A DNA stretch of 64,000 nt from assembly GCF_963677575.1 (NCBI RefSeq), contig NZ_OY782038.1, positions 248,001 to 312,000 on the forward strand, in the 5' to 3' direction. Made by a program: the position numbers and the translations under genes. The DNA comes from an uncultured Draconibacterium sp. Lineage in GTDB: Bacteria > Bacteroidota > Bacteroidia > Bacteroidales > Prolixibacteraceae. Shown here one piece after another: positions 36,660 through 46,124 of this stretch. The notes under the pieces were generated by a model. The model worked only from the letters and a program-made list of their open reading frames with translations, did no database searches and was not told where the DNA came from. The first letter of the stretch is position 1; the number at the start of each line of letters is the position of its first letter.

Positions 36660-37583
36660 TCAATTATTAACTTTTTGATTTAGGCTTTGAAAACCTTCGC
36701 CAAGTATTTCTTTGGTATCCATAACCGTGATAAATGCATCGGGATCGATTTTACTTATGTATTCCTGAAGAATTGCAACTTCGCGACGGCTAACAACGGT
36801 GTAAATAATTCGTTTTTGCTCGCCGGTAAACATGCCTTCGCCGTTCAGATAAGTTCCTCCACGCTCTAAATCAACCAGTAATTTTTCTTTTATCTCTGCG
36901 TGTTTACGCGAAACAATCAGAAGTGCTTTGTTGTAATTAGCGCCTTCAAGTGCTGTGTCGATCAGTTTTCCGCAAATATAAATTACTATTAATGAGTAGA
37001 GTGGGATGGCAAAATCGCGGAACGCAAGCAAACCAAAGAATACGATAACTGAATCAACGTAAATCATCAACCTGCCAATTTGCAGGTGGGTGTATTTTCC
37101 AATGATCATGGCAATAATATCCGATCCGCCGGACGTAGCACGCGACTTAAAAATCAAACCAAGTCCAAATCCCATTAAAACGCCACCAAACAGGCACGAT
37201 AAAAGGATATCATCCACCAGTGGAATATTTGCATCCGGGCGCATCATAGTAAGTAGGTCGGTAAAAACAGCAGTAAGTACCGAACCGGTAATCGTTTTAA
37301 TTCCAAAACGCGGCCCCAGTATTTTAATTCCGGCAATGATCAACGGAATATCAATCATTAGCGCAAAGGTACCCACCGGAATTCCGTCGGGCCAGAAAGA
37401 AAAAACGCCTTCGGTTAGGTAGTGCACAACAATTGCAATACCGTAAACGCCACCCGGAACAATTTTATGTGGTGTAACAAAAAATACAAAAGAGGCTGCC
37501 AAAATAAATGAGCCGCCAATTAAAAGCAGATTATCCTGAATCCACTTTTTGCTAAAAATTTTGTCTTTTGTCAGAAATGCCAT
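36660..37583 (-). CDS. YitT family membrane protein (DUF161 + DUF2179)
   Basis: 307 residues from the ATG at 37583 (MAFLTKDKIF); the frame reaches an ATG at 37613 that adds ten residues without clear purpose. Five or six membrane segments make up the YitT/DUF161 part, with HKIVPGGVYGIAIV, GLIFKSRATSGGSDIIAMI and an internal repeat; the C-terminal 80 residues are the DUF2179 domain (IIYTVVSRREVAILQEYISKIDPDAFITVMD). Function is not established. It stands alone between the symporter and the tonB operon, with no convincing promoter seen upstream. Confidence 0.9.
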   Translation of the reverse strand: MAFLTKDKIFSKKWIQDNLLLIGGSFILAASFVFFVTPHKIVPGGVYGIAIVVHYLTEGVFSFWPDGIPVGTFALMIDIPLIIAGIKILGPRFGIKTITGSVLTAVFTDLLTMMRPDANIPLVDDILLSCLFGGVLMGFGLGLIFKSRATSGGSDIIAMIIGKYTHLQIGRLMIYVDSVIVFFGLLAFRDFAIPLYSLIVIYICGKLIDTALEGANYNKALLIVSRKHAEIKEKLLVDLERGGTYLNGEGMFTGEQKRIIYTVVSRREVAILQEYISKIDPDAFITVMDTKEILGEGFQSLNQKVNN

Positions 37584-37671
37584 TTTGCTAAAATTTTTCG
37601 CAAAAGAACACAATTTTAATGGATTAAAAAACAGATAATTGTCAACTACAATTTATGTTGGACTTGAGGCT

Positions 37672-37720
37672 GGATTCTTGATTCTGGATACTTGATACTT
37701 GATACTTGATACTGGATAGG
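37672..37720. repeat. Tandem heptamer repeat, seven units
   Basis: Seven successive 7-bp units of the form KGATWCT: GGATTCT, TGATTCT, GGATACT, TGATACT three times, then GGATAGG. It lies immediately after the tonB-like gene in the gap before yitT. Confidence 0.85.
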
Positions 37721-37723
37721 ATA

Positions 37724-38803
37724 TTAATCGAGTGTAAAACGGTAGGAGATTGTTCCCTGTTGGAATGCCGGAGCATTTTCGTCAACATTGAACGTGGCTT
37801 TTAGCGCAGCTTGTTTGGCTTCATCCCAGAACGCTTTATTCGCAATTGTGGTACCGCGTGCTCCAGGCTCCGCAGACGTAACATTACCTTTCTTATCGAC
37901 CTTAACGGTAACAACGACAATTCCGGCATCATTACCCGGATATTTGGGTTTGGGAAGTGACATTGCAGATCTGCCTTTCAAACTAAAAGAAGGACCATCG
38001 CCTTGGTTTCCTGAACCGCTGCCTCCGTCGCCATAATTTGTTGCATTCGGATCGCCGGTTGGTACACCCTGGTTACCACTTGGGAATGTTACTCCCTGGC
38101 TTTTCCCGTCGCTGTTGCCAGTGCCTCCACTTCCGGAGCCACTGTTTGCAAAAGCACCTTGCGTACGCGAGTTAATCTCAGCAATTTTTCGTTCTTCTTC
38201 CAGCTTTCGTTGGCGCTCTGCCTCTTCACGTGCTTTACGTTCGGCTTCCTCGCGGGCAATTCTTTCTGCCTCTTCGCGTTGCTGGCGTTCTATTTCTTCT
38301 TGTTTTTTACGCTCAATCTCAGCCAAGCGTTTGCGTTCTACTTCTTCAGCGTTTTTGCGGTCTAGCTCTTCCTGTTCTCTACGTTTTTTTTCATCCAGCT
38401 CCTGCTGACGTTTGCGCTCTTTTTCTTTTTTCTTTTTCTCGGCTGCTTCAATGGCAACTGTTTTTTCGTAGTCCTGCGTCATTGCAACTTCCTCGGCAGG
38501 TTCCGGTTCTGAAGTTTTCACCGGAGGCGGAGGTGTTTGTTGAGCAGGAGGTGGCGTAGATTTTTTTTGTGCAGTTTGAGGAGGTGGAGGAGTCGTTTGT
38601 TGTTGCTTGCGTGCCGGACTTGGTTTGCGGTCGCCCAATCCATTTTCTGAATTTCCGAAATTAACCAGAATTCCTTCTTCTCCAGGCAGAGGAAGTGGCG
38701 TAAAAAAGCCAAGTAAGAGCAGTAATATCAAGACAATTGTGTGAAAAACAATCGTTCCGACAAGCCCCTTTTTCTTCTCGCTATATTCCTCTCTTTCTAC
38801 CAT
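37724..38803 (-). CDS. TonB/TolA-like energy transducer
   Basis: 359 residues. A cytoplasmic N-terminus is followed by one membrane anchor (about 14-36), a proline-rich linker (TPPPPQ, TPPPPV, about 65-100), a long charged coiled coil of Lys/Glu/Arg (about 115-215, TolA-like), a Gly/Ser-rich hinge (about 218-270) and a C-terminal TonB/TolA domain (about 275-359) with PKPKYPGNDAGIVVVTVKVDKKG and a final ISYRFTLD strand. It transfers proton-motive energy from ExbB/ExbD across the periplasm, either to TonB-dependent receptors or to a Tol-like system. The mixed architecture leaves TonB versus TolA open. Confidence 0.88.
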   Translation of the reverse strand: MVEREEYSEKKKGLVGTIVFHTIVLILLLLLGFFTPLPLPGEEGILVNFGNSENGLGDRKPSPARKQQQTTPPPPQTAQKKSTPPPAQQTPPPPVKTSEPEPAEEVAMTQDYEKTVAIEAAEKKKKEKERKRQQELDEKKRREQEELDRKNAEEVERKRLAEIERKKQEEIERQQREEAERIAREEAERKAREEAERQRKLEEERKIAEINSRTQGAFANSGSGSGGTGNSDGKSQGVTFPSGNQGVPTGDPNATNYGDGGSGSGNQGDGPSFSLKGRSAMSLPKPKYPGNDAGIVVVTVKVDKKGNVTSAEPGARGTTIANKAFWDEAKQAALKATFNVDENAPAFQQGTISYRFTLD

Positions 38804-38810
38804 TCTTCTT

Positions 38811-39218
38811 CTATTCAGGCGATGTCGCCAGTATCATTTTATACTTATTTCGGCGGGCAATGTTCATTATTTTCACCACTTCGTTAACCGGAACAGATTG
38901 ATCGGCATGCAACGAGATAAAAATATCGTCGTTACCCGAGCCAAACTTATTGGTTAAAAACGGCTCAATATCGCCAAATTTTACGCTTTGAAGCTTATTG
39001 TCGTCGTTGATATAGTATTTCAAATCGGATGTAATCGATATGGTTGTGATTGGCTTGGCAGCTGTTTGATTGTTACTTTGCGGAAGTAACAATTTCAGTG
39101 CATTTGGCGCAATCAGGGTAGAGGTAACCATAAAGAAAATAAGCAACAGAAATACAATGTCGGTCATCGACGACATGCTAAATGCAGCATTTACTTTATT
39201 TCTCTTTTTTAGTGCCAT
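38811..39218 (-). CDS. exbD: ExbD/TolR family biopolymer transport protein
   Basis: 135 residues: a short basic cytoplasmic N-terminus, one membrane helix (SMTDIVFLLLIFFMVTSTL) carrying the essential proton-relay aspartate, and a periplasmic domain with NNKLQSVKFGDIEPFLTN and HADQSVPVNEVVKIMNIAR. It works with ExbB as the proton-driven motor for the TonB/TolA-like transducer encoded seven bases downstream, and lies ten bases after the exbB gene. Confidence 0.94.
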   Translation of the reverse strand: MALKKRNKVNAAFSMSSMTDIVFLLLIFFMVTSTLIAPNALKLLLPQSNNQTAAKPITTISITSDLKYYINDDNKLQSVKFGDIEPFLTNKFGSGNDDIFISLHADQSVPVNEVVKIMNIARRNKYKMILATSPE

Positions 39219-39228
39219 TTACTACAGG

Positions 39229-39921
39229 TTATGCCGGTTCGTTTAACAGATCCATAAATTCAGAAGTGGTTGCTTCCATTTTAAAAACCACTTTTTCAAC
39301 ATTCGATACAAGAATATTGTAGGCAAAATAGGCGATAATACCCACGATCAATCCGGCAACTGTGGTTACCATTGCCTGGTAAATACCGGTTGAAAGCAGT
39401 GTTACATCAATATTGTTTCCGGCGTTCGACATATCGTAAAATGCCTGAATCATCCCCATAACCGTGCCAAGAAATCCGATCATCGGAGCTCCACCGGCTA
39501 CCGATGCCAAAACCGGAAGTCCTTTTTCCAGTTTCGAAATCTCGAGGTTACCCACATTTTCTATGGCGGCATTTACGTCGGTTAATGGCCGGCCAATCCG
39601 GCTGATTCCTTTTTCCAACATGCGCGATGCCGGATTCGGGTTGCTGCGACACAATGCCACGGCAGAATCGATTTTTCCTGATGTGATATATACTTTTATT
39701 TTTTCAAGTAGGCTTGAGTCAAATCTCCCGGCTTTTTTAATTGCAAAATAGCGGTCGAAAAAGATGTAAACGGCTACTACCGATAAAAATAAAATCGGAA
39801 TCATAATCCATCCACCTTTCATAGCCAGATCTATAAATTTCGTTGAAATGCCTTCCGGCTCGGTTGCCACAGCTTCCAACTCTTGTGGAAGATCAGCCTG
39901 AATCATCAATAAGTTAAACAT
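39229..39921 (-). CDS. exbB: ExbB/TolQ/MotA family proton channel protein
   Basis: 230 residues with three membrane helices: about 36-55, 140-160 (GGAPMIGFLGTVMGMIQAF) and 183-205 (MVTTVAGLIVGIIAYFAYNIL). The TVxGM and VAGLIVGI motifs are those of MotA/TolQ/ExbB channels. It forms the pentameric motor subunit with ExbD in the inner membrane and powers the transducer. First gene of exbB-exbD-tonB; a terminator hairpin at 39951-39989 isolates it from nhaD upstream. Confidence 0.95.
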   Translation of the reverse strand: MFNLLMIQADLPQELEAVATEPEGISTKFIDLAMKGGWIMIPILFLSVVAVYIFFDRYFAIKKAGRFDSSLLEKIKVYITSGKIDSAVALCRSNPNPASRMLEKGISRIGRPLTDVNAAIENVGNLEISKLEKGLPVLASVAGGAPMIGFLGTVMGMIQAFYDMSNAGNNIDVTLLSTGIYQAMVTTVAGLIVGIIAYFAYNILVSNVEKVVFKMEATTSEFMDLLNEPA

Positions 39922-39950
39922 GTTTATCCAATTATTTTTTACAATTCTTA

Positions 39951-39989
39951 AAATAAAAAACGAGGTATAACCTTAAATATTATACCTCG
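39951..39989 (-). terminator. Intrinsic terminator of nhaD
   Basis: CGAGGTATAA (39961-39970) pairs perfectly with TTATACCTCG (39980-39989); the A-run on the left gives the U-run for the minus-strand nhaD transcript. It lies about 210 bases past the nhaD stop, just before exbB. Confidence 0.75.
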
Positions 39990-40070
39990 CTAAAATAAGT
40001 AATATTTTGCCCGTTTTGTTGGCTCTGTAAGTCGTATCTCAGTTAGTTATGAACAACTGTTTTTTGATAG

Positions 40071-40148
40071 TTTATACCGATTTGACAACAAAATGTCGCA
40101 TTCGTTCACTTTGCTCCGACTGCTTCTTTGTTGTAGCATCGGCATAAA
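40071..40148. repeat. Imperfect 22-bp inverted repeat, extragenic
   Basis: TTTATACCGATTTGACAACA with two more A, and the reverse complement of the right arm (40127-40148), match at 18 of 22 positions around a 34-base centre with its own GTCG/CGAC pairing. It sits in the nhaD 3-prime region and resembles a small palindromic repeat element. Confidence 0.5.
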
Positions 40149-40197
40149 CCATTGTATACTTCAAAATTTCAAACTGAATTTTAAAGTACAATTGGTA

Positions 40198-41577
40198 TTA
40201 CAGACCAAACATAACAAAGTATACGGCAGCACCTGCCAGATAGCCGATTAAAGCCAGCCAGCTAATTTTTTTCAGGTACCAGATAAAATCGATCTTTTCC
40301 AAACCCATTGCTGCAACACCGGCAGCCGAGCCAATAATTAACATACTACCACCGGTTCCGGCTGTGTAAGCTAGGAATTCCCAGAAAGCACCATCCTGAA
40401 CAAAGGCGGCCTGGTAACCAACAGCTCCTGCATCGGCAATCGGATACATTCCCATTGCGCCTGCAACCAACGGAACATTATCAACAACCGACGACAGCAC
40501 TCCAATTGCAAGGTCGATCAGGTAGATGTTACCCAATTTTTCATCAAGGTAAGTTGCCAGAATATTTAAATGACCTGCCGATTGTAAAGCAGCAACCGCC
40601 GAAAGTATTCCAAGGAAGAACAATACCGTTGGTACATCAACACGCTGAATTACAGCAGTAACCTTTAGTTTATCTTTAATTTCTTTTGGTTTGTCTTTGT
40701 GTACAATTTCGCCCACAACCCACAAAACACCTAACGAAAGCAACATTCCCATATATGGAGGCAGGTGGGTAACGGTTTTAAATACCGGCACGAATAACAG
40801 ACCACAAACACCCAGCACCAGGAACAGAATTCGTTCTTTTTCAGTACTGTATTCTACTTCGTCTTCGTCAATTGTCGGGCGCTGAACATTGCCTTTCATT
40901 GTTACAGAAAGAATGGCCAACGGAACCACCATACAAACCAAACTTGGTAGAATTACATTCATGATAATTGTGCCAGCTGTTACTTGTCCACCAATCCACA
41001 ACATAATGGTGGTAACATCACCAATTGGCGACCATGCACCACCCGCATTGGCAGCCAAAACTACCATACTTGCAAAAAACCAGCGCGTTTGTTTGTCGTC
41101 GATAAGTTTACGCAGCAACGCAACCAAAACGATTGTTGTAGTAAGGTTATCAAGTAATGCAGACATAAAGAATGTAAGTAAACTCAATATCCAAAGTAAT
41201 TTTACTTTGTTGGTGGTTTTTATCTTATCGGTAATAATTTTAAAACCTTCGTGCTGATCAACAACTTCAACAATTGTCATTGCTCCAAGCAGGAAGAATA
41301 AAATCTCGCCAATTTCGCCTAAGTGATGGATGATTTCTGATTCAACTATAAACTCATGTGCAGCATGTAGTCCGTGCGAATCGGGATGTGCTGCAAGGAA
41401 AGCTTCCCAGGTTGGACTGAAGCCAAGATGTAAAATACCTTCGGCACCAAGTACGTATACTACCCAGCATAATGTACCAATAATTAAAGCCGATGCAGCT
41501 TTATCGACTTTAAGTGGATGCTCCAGCGCTATGGCAACATAGCCCAGAACAAATACAACAACCATTAATATAAACAT
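40198..41577 (-). CDS. nhaD: NhaD-type sodium/proton antiporter
   Basis: 459 residues of the ion-transporter (ArsB/NhaD) superfamily, with about 12 membrane segments. LDNLTTTIVLVALLRKL, NAGGAWSPIGDVTTIMLW and VVDNVPLVAGAMGMYPI are the typical motifs, including conserved Asp, Thr and Ser residues in the two inverted repeats. It expels sodium in exchange for protons and is frequent in marine and halophilic bacteria. It is monocistronic by position, with a promoter at 41619-41647 and a terminator at 39951-39989. Confidence 0.93.
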   Translation of the reverse strand: MFILMVVVFVLGYVAIALEHPLKVDKAASALIIGTLCWVVYVLGAEGILHLGFSPTWEAFLAAHPDSHGLHAAHEFIVESEIIHHLGEIGEILFFLLGAMTIVEVVDQHEGFKIITDKIKTTNKVKLLWILSLLTFFMSALLDNLTTTIVLVALLRKLIDDKQTRWFFASMVVLAANAGGAWSPIGDVTTIMLWIGGQVTAGTIIMNVILPSLVCMVVPLAILSVTMKGNVQRPTIDEDEVEYSTEKERILFLVLGVCGLLFVPVFKTVTHLPPYMGMLLSLGVLWVVGEIVHKDKPKEIKDKLKVTAVIQRVDVPTVLFFLGILSAVAALQSAGHLNILATYLDEKLGNIYLIDLAIGVLSSVVDNVPLVAGAMGMYPIADAGAVGYQAAFVQDGAFWEFLAYTAGTGGSMLIIGSAAGVAAMGLEKIDFIWYLKKISWLALIGYLAGAAVYFVMFGL

Positions 41578-41618
41578 AGTAAATAATTTTAGGTATAAGT
41601 TTTTGTATCAAAGAACTA

Positions 41619-41647
41619 CAAAATTACCTTAAGTAAAATATCTGCAA
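41619..41647 (-). promoter_or_regulatory. Promoter of nhaD
   Basis: TAATTTTG (41626-41619) with TTG (41647-41645) 18 bases upstream on the minus strand; predicted leader about 35 bases. Confidence 0.5.
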
Positions 41648-41720
41648 AGGAAATCTGTCAGTTTTTTAATGATTTCTAAATATTCATATAAATCTTTTAT
41701 AAGCGAAAAAAAAGTGAATT

Positions 41721-44700
41721 TTAGTTTTCTTTCTTTTTGAAGAGATTGGTGAATTTTGCAATTATTTCATCAATTGAATTGTATTCTTCTTTAAACGACA
41801 AACCAATTCCCTGTGTATAAGGTGCGGTATCGTAAATCAGGTTGTTGTTCGACCGGTTGTACACTTTGAAAAGAATTTTTCCGCTGCGTACCAGTTTTAC
41901 ACTCATTTCAAAGTCTCCAACAATCTGGCTACTATTGTTATTGGTTCCATATTGGTTGGAGTTGTTCCCGATATTTCCGTTCAGTGTTACCCGGTCGTTA
42001 AAGATTTGTGTACTCAATGCCAGCTCTATTTCGTCGTTGGTAACCTGGTTTCCGGGGCGGTAATTAATGCCAATGTCCCAGTCTTCGTCAATTTGCGATA
42101 ACCAGTTGCTAAATTGGTTGGAAAGAACCTCGCTTGCCGTTGTTCCAATCATATTTGGGTTTTGGGCTTCAAAAGTACCACGCAAATATTCCGGAGTGTA
42201 AAATTTTCCGAGAACAATCAAGGATAGGATCTGCTTGTTCATTTCCTCCTCGGTTTTGAAAAACTGTTGCAACTCTTCCCGTAACGGTTCTTCAATATTC
42301 GGAAAATTGATATCGAAACCAATGGTCGGATTAACCAGTTCGTCCTGAAGATTAATTACACATTCTACTTGCACACGGTTAGTTTGCGATGTGTTTTGAT
42401 AGCTGCTCAACAGGTCGTACAACGAGGCTTTTAATTTATAAATGGCCTGCAAGTCGACAACAGCATTATAAGGATCGCCCGACCAAAGTATTGAACCGCC
42501 CGGTTCGATAGAAAAGCGTTTGTTCATTACATTTTGCAGGGTGAACAGGTAATCGCCTTCCGTTGGATTGTAATTTCCTGAAAGGCTCATGTTTTCTTCA
42601 TCATCCATTTCAAAAAGCAGGATTCCTTCTCCTTTTGCATGAATAACGTCGCCAATCTGCGAATTGTAAATCAGCTGAACTTCAGCGTCGGGAGTGGCTT
42701 CAACGGTAATGCTTAAATCAAAACCTCCATCATCATCGCGGTTGGAACTGTTGGTGAAAAAAGGCGATTCTTCCTTTTTTTCATCCGGTTTAACAAACTC
42801 CAAAAAGTCGTATTGTTTCAATTCACTTTGGCTTTCCATCGATATTTTAATGTCGGTGCCGGGCAGGGTAGTTCCAAAACAGGTTAGACTTACACGTGTT
42901 GCCTGCCCCTCGATCTCAATACCTCCGTTGGCCATTACCACACCATAAAACTGCTCATTGTCTTTTTGTTTGGTATCCAGCGCTTTTATTTTATTCGACT
43001 GAAAATTCAGGTTATAAGTCATATCCTGAAAGTTCCGCTGGGTAATTTCTCCATCAAAAATGGCCGAATTGTTCAGGTCGTCGTAAACGGTGATGTTATC
43101 AAAAATGATACTTCGATCCTTAAAATAAACCGTGTCGGAGAAATGATAGGGCACCTGAGTTGCATCGATGGTTAAACCGGCATCGGAGCCATAAAGTGCA
43201 CCATTTAACAGAATACCGTTTACATTGCCGCCAAGATTAACTTTTCCGGATGCTACACCCTGAAACTTTGAAAAATTCTCGCGCATAAAAGCCGACAAAA
43301 TCAACAGAGAAGCACTGTCTACTTCAATATCAAAATCCAAATCACCTGATGATGGTATGTAGGATCCCGCTGCATGAAAATTTGTTTTGTTATTCCGAAT
43401 CACTTTCAATTCAGCGTCTATTTCAGAGTTTTCCTGGTCCCATTGGCTTGAAAGGGAAATGGTACCCATATATTTGTTTTTGTACGAAAGGCTATCAATT
43501 CTCAAATCTGATAACACAACAGGTTCGGTAAACAAGCGCGAAAAACCAAAGTACCCGTTTACTTTTCCATCCAGATCAATTGTTTTGTCGAAATACTTAT
43601 CCAGGTAAGTCAGGTTAATATTTTCCATCTCGAGCCGAACCACATCTGTTTTTTTGCTTGTCATGCTGCCATCAATAGCGAAGGCCTGATCGGCATGTTG
43701 AATTTTAAATCCTTCGACCGTTATTGACGAGGAATCTATGCTTGCGTGAAATGGATTCACAGACCAAAGTGTATCGGCCACATAAATTCGCGATGGTTGC
43801 CCATAAATATCAATATGTCTATGTTTGGTGGAGTCGGAGTAAGAGAATTTTGTTTGGGTTCGAAGTGCTCCGCTGTATGTAAGTTCATCGAAGTTACTCC
43901 ACGATATTACATTGTCGAGCACATTGTTGGCTATCTTAGTGTCAACCGTAAAATTATACAGTGTAATTCCGTTTTTTTGGTACAGTTCTCCAATTCTGAA
44001 TTTTGAATTATAACGACCGTTTAACGAGTTGTTTCCAACATACACATCTCGCGCCCAATTGTCGTTGTATTTTATACCCGGAATACTGCCGTTTAACCGA
44101 AGGACATTCCTTTGCGCGTTTATTTTTCCGTACAATAAAAACGGACCTTCAAACTGCAAACCCGGTACAAATATATTTACCAGTGGATTAACTTCTTTTG
44201 CGTTAATGTTGTAATCAAAGTTATTTGAATTACCTGTTGACTGTTCAACAGGAATTCTCGCCGCAGGAACATAATGATTTACCAACTTAAAAAAGTCGTT
44301 CCGAATATTTTTAAAGTTGTAGGTGCCCAGAATTTCAGCATCGAGAAAATCAGATTCTATACGCAATTTATTTTTCCCATCTTCCTGGTTAGCTTTAAAC
44401 TCGATCCCCTTCAGGTTTACTTCGCCATTTCGGTTGCTGTACGAACCTTCTTTCACCGAGATCATCCCGTTAATATTGTCAATCGCATCGCCGGTAAAAT
44501 TGGCCTCCATTTGAAAAGCCATATTTGTTGCCGGAAAATTTTGGGTAAAATTCAGGTTGCCGGTGTAAGCGTGCCGCAGATTTAAGTTAAAGTCAAAATG
44601 CGGAATTTTGTTATTTAAGTCAAGCTCGCCAATAAATGTGAAATCAAGGTTCGGATCTTGAATTTCAAGCAAACCATCGAACATTTTTTCGCGTAAAACT

Positions 44701-46124
44701 CCATCAATCGACAGGTGCTGATAGTTATAGTTGTTGTATTCAATACTATCGATAGTTCCTTTAAATATACCAGAAACAGCCTCTGTGGCTTTATTAAAAT
44801 TACCGTCGGCTGAGCCTTGTAAAGTAATTGCTCCCAACTGATCCTGTTTAAAAAGTTCGCCCAACTGGAAGTTTACCGTTGAGAGATTCCCGCGATAATA
44901 TATTTGCCCTTCTTTTTCGGGCATTACCAAAATATCGGTGGTTAATGTACCCATTTCACTTTCCAGCGTTCCAAAGGTTACAAAATCAGATAAGAAGCCA
45001 CTAAAGTTTCCTCTAAAACGCAGCTGGCCTGCCTCGTAAAAACTTTCAGGAAAGCGAATGTAAGTATTTGGGGCGCTGTTTGGCAGGCGGATACTACTTA
45101 TATCTTCAAAAGTTGTATTTGAATTTTTCAGGTCGAGAAACAAATACATGTTGGCCGGATCGAGCAGGTCGTTCACATAAAAATCGAGCAGTGCATTAGT
45201 TTCGTTAGCTGTTTGCAGGTACAGATTTTTCCCTTTCAGGTCGTTCAAACTACCATAAATAATTCCTGAAAGTTTTATTTTTTCGCGCATTCCTTTTAGC
45301 GATGGAATCATTGCACCAATTTCCTGCATGCCAATTTCTGAATCGGCAATTTGAATGTCCATATCAAAACTTCGGTTCATCGAATCGTTGGCGCCATAAA
45401 ACTCAAAACGCATATTGGTATTGGTAATCGAAGAGTTGTCACTTACCATATTGAAATTGTTAATAGTAAGTACTTTTCCAACATTCTTAATATCTGCAGC
45501 GGCTTGTTTTAGGTGTAAATTGGGGCCAGCATCAACACTCAAATCTTCAATACGGAAAGTAATAGAATCGCGGAACGAATGAAAATTAGAAACTTTCAGA
45601 TTTAAATTTCGGGTATCTAAAATCGGATGACTTTCGTTTTCGTTTTTTACATACTTCATTTGCATATCTGTAAAATTGAACGCCCGGCACGCAAAAGTCC
45701 ATGGACTCAGCGTGTCTTTTTCGGGATTAGCCCCCAATTCTTTAATCAGAAATGCGAAGTTGAATACATCTGCAGTATCTTTTGAGACGTAAATCCGGTT
45801 GTTTTGAAAATCTAGATCTCTTAAAACAATTTGCTTGCGTTTAAACTTAAGCGTATCAACTCTTACTTTTATATTTTTGCTGTAAATCAGTGTATCGCCA
45901 AGCTGATCCTCAATTAAAACATCTTTTAGTGTCAGGCGTTTGAAAAAACCGATATCAACTTTTCCAATGGTAATATTCGTTTGCAGGTCTTTCGAAAGAC
46001 TTTTGGCTATTTTTCGGGTTATTTGCGTTTGTACCCAGCTGTTTTGAACAAGCACAAAAGCACCGCCAAGCAGCATTATAAATGCTGCCAGCAAAACGAT
46101 GATTATTTTCCAGCCTTTTTTAAT
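41721..46124 (-). CDS. tamB: TamB-like translocation/assembly module protein (DUF490)
   Basis: About 1460 residues. One N-terminal membrane anchor is followed by a very long periplasmic beta-rich region and the C-terminal TamB/DUF490 domain (YNPTEGDYLFTLQNVMNKRFSIEPGGSILWSGDPYNA, then LQDELVNPTIGFDINFPN). TamB-like proteins bridge inner and outer membranes and carry phospholipids or assist protein assembly. The frame has no ATG: a TTG at 46094 begins inside the membrane anchor, while an ATT at 46124 gives a normal basic start (KKGWKIIIVLAAF). I take 46124 as the likely 5-prime limit; stop at 46139. An out-of-frame ATG upstream would need a frameshift. It is divergent from tsaD. Confidence 0.85.
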   Translation of the reverse strand: MKKGWKIIIVLLAAFIMLLGGAFVLVQNSWVQTQITRKIAKSLSKDLQTNITIGKVDIGFFKRLTLKDVLIEDQLGDTLIYSKNIKVRVDTLKFKRKQIVLRDLDFQNNRIYVSKDTADVFNFAFLIKELGANPEKDTLSPWTFACRAFNFTDMQMKYVKNENESHPILDTRNLNLKVSNFHSFRDSITFRIEDLSVDAGPNLHLKQAAADIKNVGKVLTINNFNMVSDNSSITNTNMRFEFYGANDSMNRSFDMDIQIADSEIGMQEIGAMIPSLKGMREKIKLSGIIYGSLNDLKGKNLYLQTANETNALLDFYVNDLLDPANMYLFLDLKNSNTTFEDISSIRLPNSAPNTYIRFPESFYEAGQLRFRGNFSGFLSDFVTFGTLESEMGTLTTDILVMPEKEGQIYYRGNLSTVNFQLGELFKQDQLGAITLQGSADGNFNKATEAVSGIFKGTIDSIEYNNYNYQHLSIDGVLREKMFDGLLEIQDPNLDFTFIGELDLNNKIPHFDFNLNLRHAYTGNLNFTQNFPATNMAFQMEANFTGDAIDNINGMISVKEGSYSNRNGEVNLKGIEFKANQEDGKNKLRIESDFLDAEILGTYNFKNIRNDFFKLVNHYVPAARIPVEQSTGNSNNFDYNINAKEVNPLVNIFVPGLQFEGPFLLYGKINAQRNVLRLNGSIPGIKYNDNWARDVYVGNNSLNGRYNSKFRIGELYQKNGITLYNFTVDTKIANNVLDNVISWSNFDELTYSGALRTQTKFSYSDSTKHRHIDIYGQPSRIYVADTLWSVNPFHASIDSSSITVEGFKIQHADQAFAIDGSMTSKKTDVVRLEMENINLTYLDKYFDKTIDLDGKVNGYFGFSRLFTEPVVLSDLRIDSLSYKNKYMGTISLSSQWDQENSEIDAELKVIRNNKTNFHAAGSYIPSSGDLDFDIEVDSASLLILSAFMRENFSKFQGVASGKVNLGGNVNGILLNGALYGSDAGLTIDATQVPYHFSDTVYFKDRSIIFDNITVYDDLNNSAIFDGEITQRNFQDMTYNLNFQSNKIKALDTKQKDNEQFYGVVMANGGIEIEGQATRVSLTCFGTTLPGTDIKISMESQSELKQYDFLEFVKPDEKKEESPFFTNSSNRDDDGGFDLSITVEATPDAEVQLIYNSQIGDVIHAKGEGILLFEMDDEENMSLSGNYNPTEGDYLFTLQNVMNKRFSIEPGGSILWSGDPYNAVVDLQAIYKLKASLYDLLSSYQNTSQTNRVQVECVINLQDELVNPTIGFDINFPNIEEPLREELQQFFKTEEEMNKQILSLIVLGKFYTPEYLRGTFEAQNPNMIGTTASEVLSNQFSNWLSQIDEDWDIGINYRPGNQVTNDEIELALSTQIFNDRVTLNGNIGNNSNQYGTNNNSSQIVGDFEMSVKLVRSGKILFKVYNRSNNNLIYDTAPYTQGIGLSFKEEYNSIDEIIAKFTNLFKKKEN

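Noticed and set aside
38115..38559. Overlapping plus-strand open frames rich in Ser/Leu/Arg opposite the tonB-like gene
   Set aside because: They are complements of the Lys/Glu/Arg coiled-coil codons and have repetitive, unprotein-like content.
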